Source: Pseudomarimonas salicorniae (GTDB taxonomy: Bacteria; Pseudomonadota; Gammaproteobacteria; Xanthomonadales; Xanthomonadaceae). Taken from it: a DNA stretch of 64,000 nt. The translations under genes were made by a program, and so were the position numbers. A model generated the notes under the pieces. That model was not told where the DNA came from. It saw nothing but the letters and a program-made list of their open reading frames with translations, and made no database searches. Positions 17,705 to 26,868 of this stretch are shown in pieces. The stretch covers positions 62,001 to 126,000 of the forward strand of contig NZ_JALNMH010000012.1 of the NCBI RefSeq assembly GCF_023156535.1, given 5' to 3'. How positions within the stretch are numbered: position 1 is the first letter of the stretch; every line of letters begins with the position of its first letter.

Positions 17705-18655
17705 ATGATCGACCTTCAACTCATCTACTGGCTAAGCGGCGCCTACTTCGCCTGGCTGGCGCTGGCCGCGATCCACGACCGGAGCCATTCGCGACCCAAG
17801 GCCAATGCGTTGTTCTGGGGCGTGCTGGCCCTGCTCTTCCTGGCCGGCGAGCGCTTGCCGAACGCGGTGGTCGGACTGCTGGTGGTGGTGCTGGCGCTGA
17901 TCGCAGGTTTCGGCGGACTGGGCCAGGGCACGCCGGCGCGGCGTGACCGCGATCCTGCGGAGGAAGCCCGGCGCCACGGGCACCGGCTGTTCCTGCCGGC
18001 CCTGATCGTGCCGCTGTTCACGGTGCTGGTTGCGGTGCTGCTGAAGGATGTCGAGATCGCCGGACAGCGGCTGTTCGGCGCCCAGCAGACCACCCTGGTC
18101 GGGCTTGGCCTCGCCTGCCTGATCGCCATCGGCGCCGCCTGCCTGCTGGTGCGTCAGTCGCCAGTGGTGGCGCTCGCCGAATCCAGACGTCTGTGTGATG
18201 CCATTGGCTGGGCCGCCCTGCTGCCCCTGCTGCTCGCGACGCTGGGCAGCGTGTTCACCGCCACCGGCGTCGGCGAGGCCGTGGCCGGTGTGGCCACCGC
18301 CGTGGTACCGGCGGACAACCGGTTCGCCCTGGTCCTTGCCTACGCGCTGGGCATGGCGCTGTTCACCATGATCATGGGCAACGCCTTCGCCGCCTTCCCG
18401 GTGATGACCGCGGGCATAGGCCTGCCGCTGCTTGTCCAGGGACAGGGCGCCGATGCCGCCTCGCTGGCCGCGATCGGCATGCTTTCGGGCTACTGCGGCA
18501 CCTTGATGACGCCCATGGCCGCCAACTTCAACCTGATCCCGGCCGCCCTGCTCGAACTGAAGGATCCCTATGGCGTCATCCGCATGCAGATCGGCACGGC
18601 GATCCCGCTGCTGGCCTGCAATATCGTCCTGATGTACCTGATCGTCTTCCGATGA
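17705..18655 (+). CDS. DUF979 membrane protein
   Basis: A 316-residue polytopic membrane protein with about nine hydrophobic segments and the family motifs FTMIMGNAFAAFPVMTAGIGLP and MLSGYCGTLMTPMAANFNLIPAALLELKD toward the C-terminus. It is the expected partner of DUF969 and a candidate half of a pyroglutamate-related transporter. ATG 17705 (MIDLQLIYWLSGAYFAWLAL) is the only good start. It lacks a recognisable ribosome-binding site because the heptamer array directly precedes it. Its stop overlaps the pcp start by 4 bases (ATGA). Confidence 0.87.
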   Translation: MIDLQLIYWLSGAYFAWLALAAIHDRSHSRPKANALFWGVLALLFLAGERLPNAVVGLLVVVLALIAGFGGLGQGTPARRDRDPAEEARRHGHRLFLPALIVPLFTVLVAVLLKDVEIAGQRLFGAQQTTLVGLGLACLIAIGAACLLVRQSPVVALAESRRLCDAIGWAALLPLLLATLGSVFTATGVGEAVAGVATAVVPADNRFALVLAYALGMALFTMIMGNAFAAFPVMTAGIGLPLLVQGQGADAASLAAIGMLSGYCGTLMTPMAANFNLIPAALLELKDPYGVIRMQIGTAIPLLACNIVLMYLIVFR

Positions 18656-19302
18656 CCCGTTCGCTGCCGAGAGTGCTGCTGACCGGTTTCGAGCCTTTCG
18701 ACGGTGAGGCGGTGAATCCCTCATGGGAGGCGGTGCAGGCGCATGAGGGCCGGGAGATCGCCGGACACCGGATCGAGACCCTATGCCTGCCGGTCTGCTT
18801 CGGCGAGTCGCTGGGAGCGCTGCGCCGGGCCCTGCGCCGGCGACCGGCCCTGGTGCTGGCGGTGGGGCAGGCCGGTGGGCGCGCGGCAATCGGCATCGAA
18901 CGGGTGGCGATCAATGTCGATGACGCACGCATTCCCGACAATGCCGGTGCCCAGCCGATCGACTGCCCGGTCATCCGTGGCGCACCGGCCGCGTATTTCG
19001 CCAGGCTGCCGATCAAGGCCCTGCGTGCCGAACTGGTTGCGGCCGGCATTCCCGCCGAGATCTCGCACAGCGCCGGCACCTTCGTCTGCAATCATGTCTT
19101 CTTCGGCCTGATGCATGCGCTGCGCCGGCGGCCCGGCGTGCGCGCCGGCTTCGTCCACGTGCCCTACTCGCCCGCGCAGGCGGCTCGCCACCCCGGCGCA
19201 CCCAGCCTGCCAGTGGAGCGGGTCAGTGCCGCGCTGGAACGGATGGTCGAGGTGGCGCTGCGCTGTGAAGAGCGCCGCGAATCGGCCGGCGCGCTGCACT
19301 GA
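18652..19302 (+). CDS. pcp: Pyroglutamyl-peptidase I (C15)
   Basis: A cytosolic cysteine peptidase that removes N-terminal pyroglutamate from peptides, releasing 5-oxoproline. The 216-residue protein shows VLLTGFEPFDG at the start and the catalytic triad: Glu83 in GIERVAINVDDARIPDN, Cys146 in GTFVCNHVFF and His169 in FVHVPY. It is coupled to DUF979 by an ATGA overlap. With pxpA upstream, the module would release and then open 5-oxoproline to glutamate. Confidence 0.94.
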   Translation: MTRSLPRVLLTGFEPFDGEAVNPSWEAVQAHEGREIAGHRIETLCLPVCFGESLGALRRALRRRPALVLAVGQAGGRAAIGIERVAINVDDARIPDNAGAQPIDCPVIRGAPAAYFARLPIKALRAELVAAGIPAEISHSAGTFVCNHVFFGLMHALRRRPGVRAGFVHVPYSPAQAARHPGAPSLPVERVSAALERMVEVALRCEERRESAGALH

Positions 19303-19306
19303 GCGA

Positions 19307-19744
19307 TCAGGGCTTGGGCGGCTCGACCCGGGCCAACCGCTTGTCCAGCAGCTGACGCAAGCGCTGGGACTCGGCTCGCGGCAGCTGCCGGTGCATCACC
19401 GGCAGGTCGACCCCGGGTGCGGTCAGCATCCAGCACGGACCGAGCTCGATCCAGCCACTGAACTGCCGCCATTCCATTCGCCGCTGTCCCAAGCCACTCC
19501 GCACTTCCGCACCTTCGTCATCGAAACGCAGCTGCTGCTCGATCGGGAACGCGGCACGACTGCGCAGGACCTGCCAGGTCACCATCGGCACCGACATCAC
19601 CCGCAGCCACCAGGCCGGCGCGAAGCCCCACTGCCGCTCGGCCCAGCTGTACGGCCAGCGGCGCAGTGCGATGCCCAGGGAATCCCAGCGCGTGATCCGC
19701 TGAGCCAGTTCGATCGCCCCGCCCGCAGGCCCGCCGCTGCTCAC
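19307..19744 (-). CDS. Hypothetical protein, possibly YcxB-like
   Basis: A 145-residue soluble protein. The second half ([22 protein letters not shown], then [14 protein letters not shown]) resembles the beta-rich C-terminal domain of YcxB-like proteins, but without the usual membrane helices. It starts at GTG 19744, which overlaps the dcd stop (GTGA), so it should be co-translated with dcd. The gene is convergent with pcp, 4 bases apart. Function unknown. Confidence 0.6.
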   Translation of the reverse strand: MSSGGPAGGAIELAQRITRWDSLGIALRRWPYSWAERQWGFAPAWWLRVMSVPMVTWQVLRSRAAFPIEQQLRFDDEGAEVRSGLGQRRMEWRQFSGWIELGPCWMLTAPGVDLPVMHRQLPRAESQRLRQLLDKRLARVEPPKP

Positions 19745-20310
19745 GTGCGCGGCAGGGTGACGCCGGTCTGGCCCTGGTACTTGCCACCGCGATCGCGATA
19801 GCTGGTGTCGCAGACCTCATCGGACTCGAAGAACAGCATCTGCGCGACACCCTCATTGGCGTAGATCTTGGCCGGCAGCGGCGTGGTGTTGGAGAACTCG
19901 AGGGTGACGTGCCCCTCCCATTCCGGCTCCAGCGGGGTCACATTCACGATGATCCCGCAGCGGGCATAGGTGCTCTTGCCAAGGCACACGACCAGGGTGC
20001 TACGCGGAATGCGGAAGTACTCGACGGTGCGCGCCAGGGCGAAGCTGTTGGGCGGGATGATGCAGACGTCCGACTCGACATCGACAAAGCTCGAGGGGTC
20101 GAAGGCCTTGGGATCGACGATGGTCGAGTTGATGTTGGTGAAGATCTTGAACTCGCGCGCGCAGCGCACGTCATAGCCGTAGCTCGAGGTGCCGTAGGAG
20201 ACGATCCGGTGGCCGTCCGCAGCATGCTTGACCTGGCCGGGCTCGAACGGCTCGATCATGCCTTCCTGCTCGGCCATGCGGCGGATCCAGCGGTCGCTCT
20301 TGATGCTCAT
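19741..20310 (-). CDS. dcd: dCTP deaminase
   Basis: Deaminates dCTP to dUTP on the thymidylate supply route. The 189-residue protein has the N-terminal [15 protein letters not shown], the core [34 protein letters not shown], and the active-site block [20 protein letters not shown]. Length matches the monofunctional family. In related bacteria dcd is next to mrp (apbC); here a subtilase gene and a long repeat element lie between them. Confidence 0.95.
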   Translation of the reverse strand: MSIKSDRWIRRMAEQEGMIEPFEPGQVKHAADGHRIVSYGTSSYGYDVRCAREFKIFTNINSTIVDPKAFDPSSFVDVESDVCIIPPNSFALARTVEYFRIPRSTLVVCLGKSTYARCGIIVNVTPLEPEWEGHVTLEFSNTTPLPAKIYANEGVAQMLFFESDEVCDTSYRDRGGKYQGQTGVTLPRT

Positions 20311-20399
20311 CGGGTGTCCTCCAGCGGGGGCCGCATTCTCCGGCAAATCGCCGCCCGCGACCACCGCAGCGCGGCGGGGGCCGGGCGGCGGGGAGGTTC

Positions 20400-20773
20400 G
20401 GGCGCGAACCGGACATTCATAGGATGCGGCTTGCCGCACCGGACATACCGTCCGAACGCCCGTATCGGTGCGCCCATGGCACACCCTATGGCGCTTCGCC
20501 GACGCCCAACGAAGCCCAACTGTGGGAGCGCCCTTGGGCGCGACAGCGGCAATCCACTCTGGCCGCGGTCTGCGGTGAATGCGTAGCGCTGCGGTCGCGC
20601 CCAAGGGCGCTCCCACGATTTGACTGCGGCAAGGCCTGCTTTGCGGCGCAAATCGGACCTTGCAGCGCCGTTGCGTGTGTAGGAGCCAGCTTGCTGGCGA
20701 TCGCCCTGTCCGGGGTGCCTATCGCCAGCAAGCTGGCTACATTCGGGTTCTGCGGAAGGTCTTCTTTGCGCCC
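20400..20773. repeat. Modular inverted-end element, long form (374 bp, C-B-A)
   Basis: The ends are GGGCGCGAACCGGAC (20400) and GTCTTCTTTGCGCCC (to 20773). The order is the C palindrome, B hairpin (about 20520-20617), a junction carrying a collapsed end (GCTTTGCGGCGCAAATCGGA near 20638), and the A palindrome (20680-20740). It is the inverse orientation of the copies at 13900 and 29039. It lies between the dcd start and the stop of the subtilase gene. Confidence 0.85.
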
Positions 20774-20887
20774 ATTGAGGACGGCCGGCCGCGGCGCTTG
20801 CCCCGGGGCAGGTCTGCCGATGCGATACCGGAAACGCAGCGGGCCCGGCGTGCCGGGCCCGCTGTCGATCAGGTTGCGAGCAATCGA

Positions 20888-22222
<1,335 letters not shown>

Positions 22223-22406
22223 GGTGCGGTGCGGCTCCTGGATAGGGGAACGGTGCCGCTGCGGGCCGGCGCTTCCGGCCACGTGATCGGCGCGCTGACA
22301 TTAATCTGGAGTTCAGGCGTGTGGATCAGTCCCGCGCAACAAAACCGTCATGTTTCCGACGAACGGTAGGTAATGTGATGCAGAGCGAGTTTTCCAGGGT
22401 TGACAT

Positions 22407-22425
22407 GCTAGGGAAAAACCCTAGC
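22407..22425. other. Perfect short inverted repeat with A5 loop
   Basis: GCTAGGG and CCCTAGC flank AAAAA. It lies in the 262-base gap between the mrp stop and the subtilase start, which holds no other recognisable gene. There is no T-run after either arm, so it is not a standard terminator; an operator or an mRNA hairpin is possible. Confidence 0.5.
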
Positions 22426-22484
22426 CCAAAGGCCCCGCAAGACCGCTCCGACCCGTACGTCCTGCTCCCGGGCCGCCATCCATC

Positions 22485-23573
22485 TCAAGTGTTCTGGATG
22501 ACGATCTTCGGCATGCCGAAGGCGCGTGATCGCCCCTGCTCGGACAGGCGGGCGGCGGCGCAGCGGGCGATGGCCCGGTAGCGAGCGGTGAGGTCCGAGT
22601 CGGGCTCGGCGGCAACGGTCGGAGCGCCACCGTCTGCCTGCTCACGGATGCGGATGTCGAGCGGCAGCGAGCCCAGCAGCGGTACACCGTACTGCTGCGC
22701 CATGCGCTCGCCGCCGCCGCTGCCGAAGATGTGCTCGGCGTGGCCGCAGCTGGAACAGACGTGGATGGCCATGTTCTCGACGATCCCCAGAACCGGGACC
22801 GAGACCTTGTTGAACATCTGCAGCGCCTTCCTCGCGTCGAGCAGGGCGATGTCCTGCGGCGTGGTGACGATCAACGCCGCCGAGAGCGGCACCCGCTGGC
22901 ACAGGGTGAGCTGGATATCACCGGTTCCCGGCGGCAGGTCGATGACCAGATAGTCGAGGTCGTCCCAGGCGGTCTCGGTGAGCAGCTGCTGCAGGGCCTG
23001 GGTCACCATCGGGCCGCGCCAGATCATCGGCGTGTCTTCGCCCACCAGCAGTCCGATGGACATGGCCTGCAGCCCGTGGTTGCGCTTCGGGGTGATGGTC
23101 TTGCCGTCCGGGCTCTCCGGCTTGCCCGAAAGCCCCAGCATCTGCGGGATGCTGGGACCGTAGATGTCCGCGTCCAGCACGCCGACCCGCGCGCCCTCGG
23201 CCTGCAGCGCAAGCGCCAGGTTCACCGCCGTGGTCGACTTGCCCACCCCGCCCTTGCCCGAAGCCACGGCGATGATGTTCTTGACCCCGGGCATCGGGGA
23301 GAGGCCTTCCTGCACCTGGTGGGCATGGACCCGCTGGCGAACCAGCAGTTCCAGCCTGCGGCCTGCCAGACGCTCGGCCAGCGCAGCGCGCGCGGCGGCC
23401 TCCAGATTGGCCACCCAGCCGCCGGCGGGATAGGGAAGGAGGATCTCGACTACTACCCGGTCAGCCTCGATGAGGATGCCCTTCACAACTTCGGTCTGGC
23501 GCAGGTCGCGGTCGAGGTGGGGGTCATGCAATGCCTCAACAGCATCGCGAACTTCCTGTTCGTTCAATGACAT
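22485..23573 (-). CDS. apbC: Iron-sulfur cluster carrier protein Mrp/ApbC
   Basis: A P-loop ATPase that carries Fe-S clusters to apoproteins in the cytosol. The 362-residue protein has an N-terminal DUF59/MIP18-like domain (1-90), the deviant Walker A GKGGVGKS (106-113), DADIYGPSIPQMLG, IDLPPGTGDIQLT, and the cluster-binding CxxC at 273/276 (VCSSCGHAEHIFG). ATG 23573 (MSLNEQEVRDAV) is taken over an upstream GTG. In many relatives mrp is divergent from metG; here the TonB receptor and S9 peptidase lie between them. Confidence 0.94.
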   Translation of the reverse strand: MSLNEQEVRDAVEALHDPHLDRDLRQTEVVKGILIEADRVVVEILLPYPAGGWVANLEAAARAALAERLAGRRLELLVRQRVHAHQVQEGLSPMPGVKNIIAVASGKGGVGKSTTAVNLALALQAEGARVGVLDADIYGPSIPQMLGLSGKPESPDGKTITPKRNHGLQAMSIGLLVGEDTPMIWRGPMVTQALQQLLTETAWDDLDYLVIDLPPGTGDIQLTLCQRVPLSAALIVTTPQDIALLDARKALQMFNKVSVPVLGIVENMAIHVCSSCGHAEHIFGSGGGERMAQQYGVPLLGSLPLDIRIREQADGGAPTVAAEPDSDLTARYRAIARCAAARLSEQGRSRAFGMPKIVIQNT

Positions 23574-23759
23574 AGCTTCGACCCGGACCATTGTGGCAAC
23601 GCTTCATCGTAGCGGATGCACCGCCAGCGCAGCCAAGCCGAGCCCTACCCCGTGTTTCGTATTGGCTAAATCGCTGTTATGTTTCAGTTCAGCCGCAGAG
23701 CCCCGGCACGGATGTCCGGCGCGCGGCGACCCCCGTTTACCCGATACGAGACGCCAACA

Positions 23760-26684
23760 ATGAAGATCGACCAACTCCTGGCGCGGCGCCCGCTCGCCGT
23801 CGCCCTGAGCACCGTGCTCGCCGCATCGTTCACGCCTTACGTCTACGCGCAGACCGCGCAGGATGACGAGGACACCCAGGAGCAGGCCGAGGAGCAGGGC
23901 CAAGCTGAAGAAGCCATGCTGGACCGCGTGCAGGTCACCGGCTCGCTGGTCCGCCGCCTCGAGTACGAAAGCATCTCGCCGGTTCAGATCATCAGCGCCG
24001 ACACCAGCGTCGAGCTGGGCCAGATCGAGGCCGCCGATGTCCTCCAGCAGAGCAGCGTGGCAGCCGGCTCGACCCAGATCACCAACCAGTTCTCGGGCTT
24101 CGTGGTCGAGGGTGGCACCGGCGTGCAGACCCTGTCCCTGCGCGGCCTCGGTGCGGCGCGCACCCTGGTCCTGATGGACGGCCGCCGTCCGGGCCCGGCC
24201 GGTACCCGCGGCCAGGTCGGCGCCTTCGACCTGAACGTGATCCCGAGCACCATCGTCCAGCGCTACGAGATCCTGAAGGACGGCGCCTCGTCGACCTACG
24301 GCTCTGACGCCGTGGCCGGCGTGGTCAACATCATCACCCGCACCAGCGTGGACCGTCCGGTCCTCACCGCCGACATCCGCGCCCCGTTCAAGTCGGGTGG
24401 CGAAGCCTGGACCGCCTCCGGCGCGACCGGCTGGAACTTCGACAACGGCAGTGTCGTCGCCGCCTTCGAGGTCTACGAAGAGCGTCCGCTGCACATCGGC
24501 GACCGCGACTTCTTCGAGTGCTCGGAAGACCTGTTCTTTGACCAGGCGGGCAACCGCATCGATCGCGAAGACCGCTCGATCACCCGCGGCACCAACCTGA
24601 GCGGCTGCAGCAACCTGTACGCCAACACGGTCATCGACGCCCTCACCGGCGTGCGCTACATCCCGTCCCCGGATGGCAGCACCGTTGGCCTGATCCCGGG
24701 CTACCGTCCGCGCGGCAACCGCAGCTACGCCCAGGCCCCGCAGGCGTTCTACGAGGACGTGCTGAACTTCGACTTCTACGGTGACCAGCAGGTCATCGAC
24801 AACCAGGAGCGTCAGACCTTCTTCGGAAAGTCGGACCTGACCATCGGCAACGATATCCGCTGGGACACCACCGTGCTGGTGAACAAGCGCGAGACCTCCA
24901 GCGCCCGCTTCCGCCAGTTCTTCCCGATCGTCGGCGGCGCCACCTCTCCGATCGCTGCCTTCCGCTACGCCGGCAGCCCGGGCTTCGTGGCCCAGGTCCC
25001 GTCGGGTATCGCCCAGCCGGTCATGCCGTTCCGCTCCAACCAGAACATCGAGGTCGACTACCGCTACATCGCGACCGGTCTGGAAGGCGCCTTCGGCGGT
25101 GACAAGTACTGGGTGTGGAACCTCGACGCCTCCTACTCGCGTTCCGACGGTGACTACAGCTCGCTGGGCATCGTGGCCTCGCGTTCGGGCGACGTCCGCT
25201 TCGACCGCAATGCCCCGGTTCTCAATTACTTCTCGCCGCGTTACCTGAGCGGCCAGGGCATCGACGAGCTGGAAGCGCAGATCGGCCAGTGGGACACCGG
25301 CAACACCGTGTATGACCAGAGCGTGGTCAGCGCAGTGTTCTCCGGCGACCTGTTCGAACTGCCCGCCGGCATCGCCGGTGCCGCGGTCGGTGCCGAGCAT
25401 CGCCGCTTCTCGATCGACGACCAGCCGGGCGCCCTGTCGCGCGCCGGCGACCTGTGGGGCCAGTCCTCGGCCCAGGTCACCAAGGGCGACGACCACGTGA
25501 CCGAGCTGTTCGGCGAGGTCGAGGTGCCGCTGCTGGCCGGCCTGCCGGCGATCGAGTCGTTCACCGTCAACGCCTCGGCGCGTGGCTTCCAGTACGACTC
25601 CGTCGACGACGCCGACGAAGTGTGGAAGGCGGGCTTCGCCTGGCAGGTGATCCCCTCGCTGCGCATCCGCGGCACCAAGGGCACCTCCTACCGCGCTCCG
25701 GGCCTGTTCGAGCTGTTCCTCGGCGACCAGACCGCCTTCGTGTCGCAGCTGGCCATCGACCCCTGCATCCAGTGGGGCGAGAGCACCAACCAGTTCATCC
25801 GCGCCAACTGCGCGGCCGAGGGCATCCCGCAGAACTACGCGGGCGGCGCCTCGTCGGCCACGGTGATCTCCAGCGGTGGCCAGGGCTTCCTGTCGCCGGA
25901 GACGTCGAGCGCGCAGACCGTGGGTCTGGTGTTCACCCCGACCTTCGCCGACGTCAGCGTGTCGATCGACTACTTCGAGTTCGAGGTGCGTGACCAGATC
26001 AGCCAGCTCGGCTCGGGCTCGATCCTCGGCGGCTGCTACGGCTCGCCGGTGTTCCCGAATGCGTTCTGCAACCTGTTCACCCGCAACCCGGCGAACGACC
26101 CGACCGCGCCCTTCGCGATCACCAACGTCCGCAGCACCTACCTGAACGTCGACAAGCAGCTGGTCCGTGGTTACGACATGCTGTTCCGCTACGAGAAGGA
26201 GTTCGGCTTCGGCAACTTCGAGCTGGAAGGCCAGGTCACCTACACCATGGAGGACGTCTCGCAGCTGTTCGACTCCGCCCAGGCCAGTGGCTTCGACCGC
26301 ATCGACCGCAACGGCGACATCGGTCGTCCGAAGCTGGTCGGCAACCTGCGCGCCGCCCTGCAGCGCCAGGACTGGACCTACACCTGGTTCATGAACTACG
26401 TCGACGAAACCCGCGCACTGGAACTGAACCCGGTCACCAGCTACTTCGGTCGTCCGGATTCCGTGCGTGACATCGTCGCCGACGAGCGCCTGTACCACGG
26501 TGCCTCGGTGCGCTACGCCCAGAACGACTGGGACATCGTCGTCGGCGTGAACAACGTGTTCGACGCTGATCCGCCGGTGGTGTCCTCGGGCGTTGCCAGC
26601 CGCTACGGCAACGTGCCGGCGTTCGCGACCCAGTACGACTGGCTGGGCCGCCGCGCGTTCTTCCGCTTCAGCTATCGCTTCTGA
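23760..26684 (+). CDS. TonB-dependent outer-membrane receptor
   Basis: A 974-residue outer-membrane transporter. It has a signal peptide (about 1-31, cleaved after YVYAQ), a TonB-box region near the acidic linker, a plug domain (about 55-190, with LQQSSVAAGSTQITNQFSG and LSLRGLGAARTLVLMDGRRP) and a long beta-barrel ending in FFRFSYRF with a terminal Phe. The substrate is not determinable. The S9 peptidase immediately downstream suggests peptide uptake, which is inference. A strong terminator follows, so the peptidase probably has its own promoter. Confidence 0.93.
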   Translation: MKIDQLLARRPLAVALSTVLAASFTPYVYAQTAQDDEDTQEQAEEQGQAEEAMLDRVQVTGSLVRRLEYESISPVQIISADTSVELGQIEAADVLQQSSVAAGSTQITNQFSGFVVEGGTGVQTLSLRGLGAARTLVLMDGRRPGPAGTRGQVGAFDLNVIPSTIVQRYEILKDGASSTYGSDAVAGVVNIITRTSVDRPVLTADIRAPFKSGGEAWTASGATGWNFDNGSVVAAFEVYEERPLHIGDRDFFECSEDLFFDQAGNRIDREDRSITRGTNLSGCSNLYANTVIDALTGVRYIPSPDGSTVGLIPGYRPRGNRSYAQAPQAFYEDVLNFDFYGDQQVIDNQERQTFFGKSDLTIGNDIRWDTTVLVNKRETSSARFRQFFPIVGGATSPIAAFRYAGSPGFVAQVPSGIAQPVMPFRSNQNIEVDYRYIATGLEGAFGGDKYWVWNLDASYSRSDGDYSSLGIVASRSGDVRFDRNAPVLNYFSPRYLSGQGIDELEAQIGQWDTGNTVYDQSVVSAVFSGDLFELPAGIAGAAVGAEHRRFSIDDQPGALSRAGDLWGQSSAQVTKGDDHVTELFGEVEVPLLAGLPAIESFTVNASARGFQYDSVDDADEVWKAGFAWQVIPSLRIRGTKGTSYRAPGLFELFLGDQTAFVSQLAIDPCIQWGESTNQFIRANCAAEGIPQNYAGGASSATVISSGGQGFLSPETSSAQTVGLVFTPTFADVSVSIDYFEFEVRDQISQLGSGSILGGCYGSPVFPNAFCNLFTRNPANDPTAPFAITNVRSTYLNVDKQLVRGYDMLFRYEKEFGFGNFELEGQVTYTMEDVSQLFDSAQASGFDRIDRNGDIGRPKLVGNLRAALQRQDWTYTWFMNYVDETRALELNPVTSYFGRPDSVRDIVADERLYHGASVRYAQNDWDIVVGVNNVFDADPPVVSSGVASRYGNVPAFATQYDWLGRRAFFRFSYRF

Positions 26685-26708
26685 TAGCGGTGTAACTGGC
26701 GCAAGCCG

Positions 26709-26741
26709 CGAACGGCCGGGAATTCCCGGCCGTTCGTTTTT
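26709..26741 (+). terminator. Rho-independent terminator of the TonB receptor gene
   Basis: A perfect 28-base palindrome (26709-26736) centred on GGGAATTCCC with arms of AACGGCC is followed by TTTTT. It begins 24 bases after the stop codon. Confidence 0.9.
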
Positions 26742-26868
26742 CCGGAACCGGCATCGACGTCACGCCAGGCCGGCTCCCGCGTCGATGCCAGGCCGGAGCA
26801 GCATCACGCCGGTGGCGCTACCATCCTCCGCATCCGCCCTTCATCCAATACCCAACAGGGAAACGAGC

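Noticed and set aside
22400-22405. TTGACA as a promoter -35 box
   Set aside because: No acceptable -10 box at 16-18 bases and no plus-strand gene for over a kilobase.
23604-26498. Very long open frame on the minus strand opposite the TonB receptor gene
   Set aside because: It is the antisense of a gene with clear signal peptide, plug and barrel; long shadow frames are expected at high GC. Its sequence has no family resemblance.
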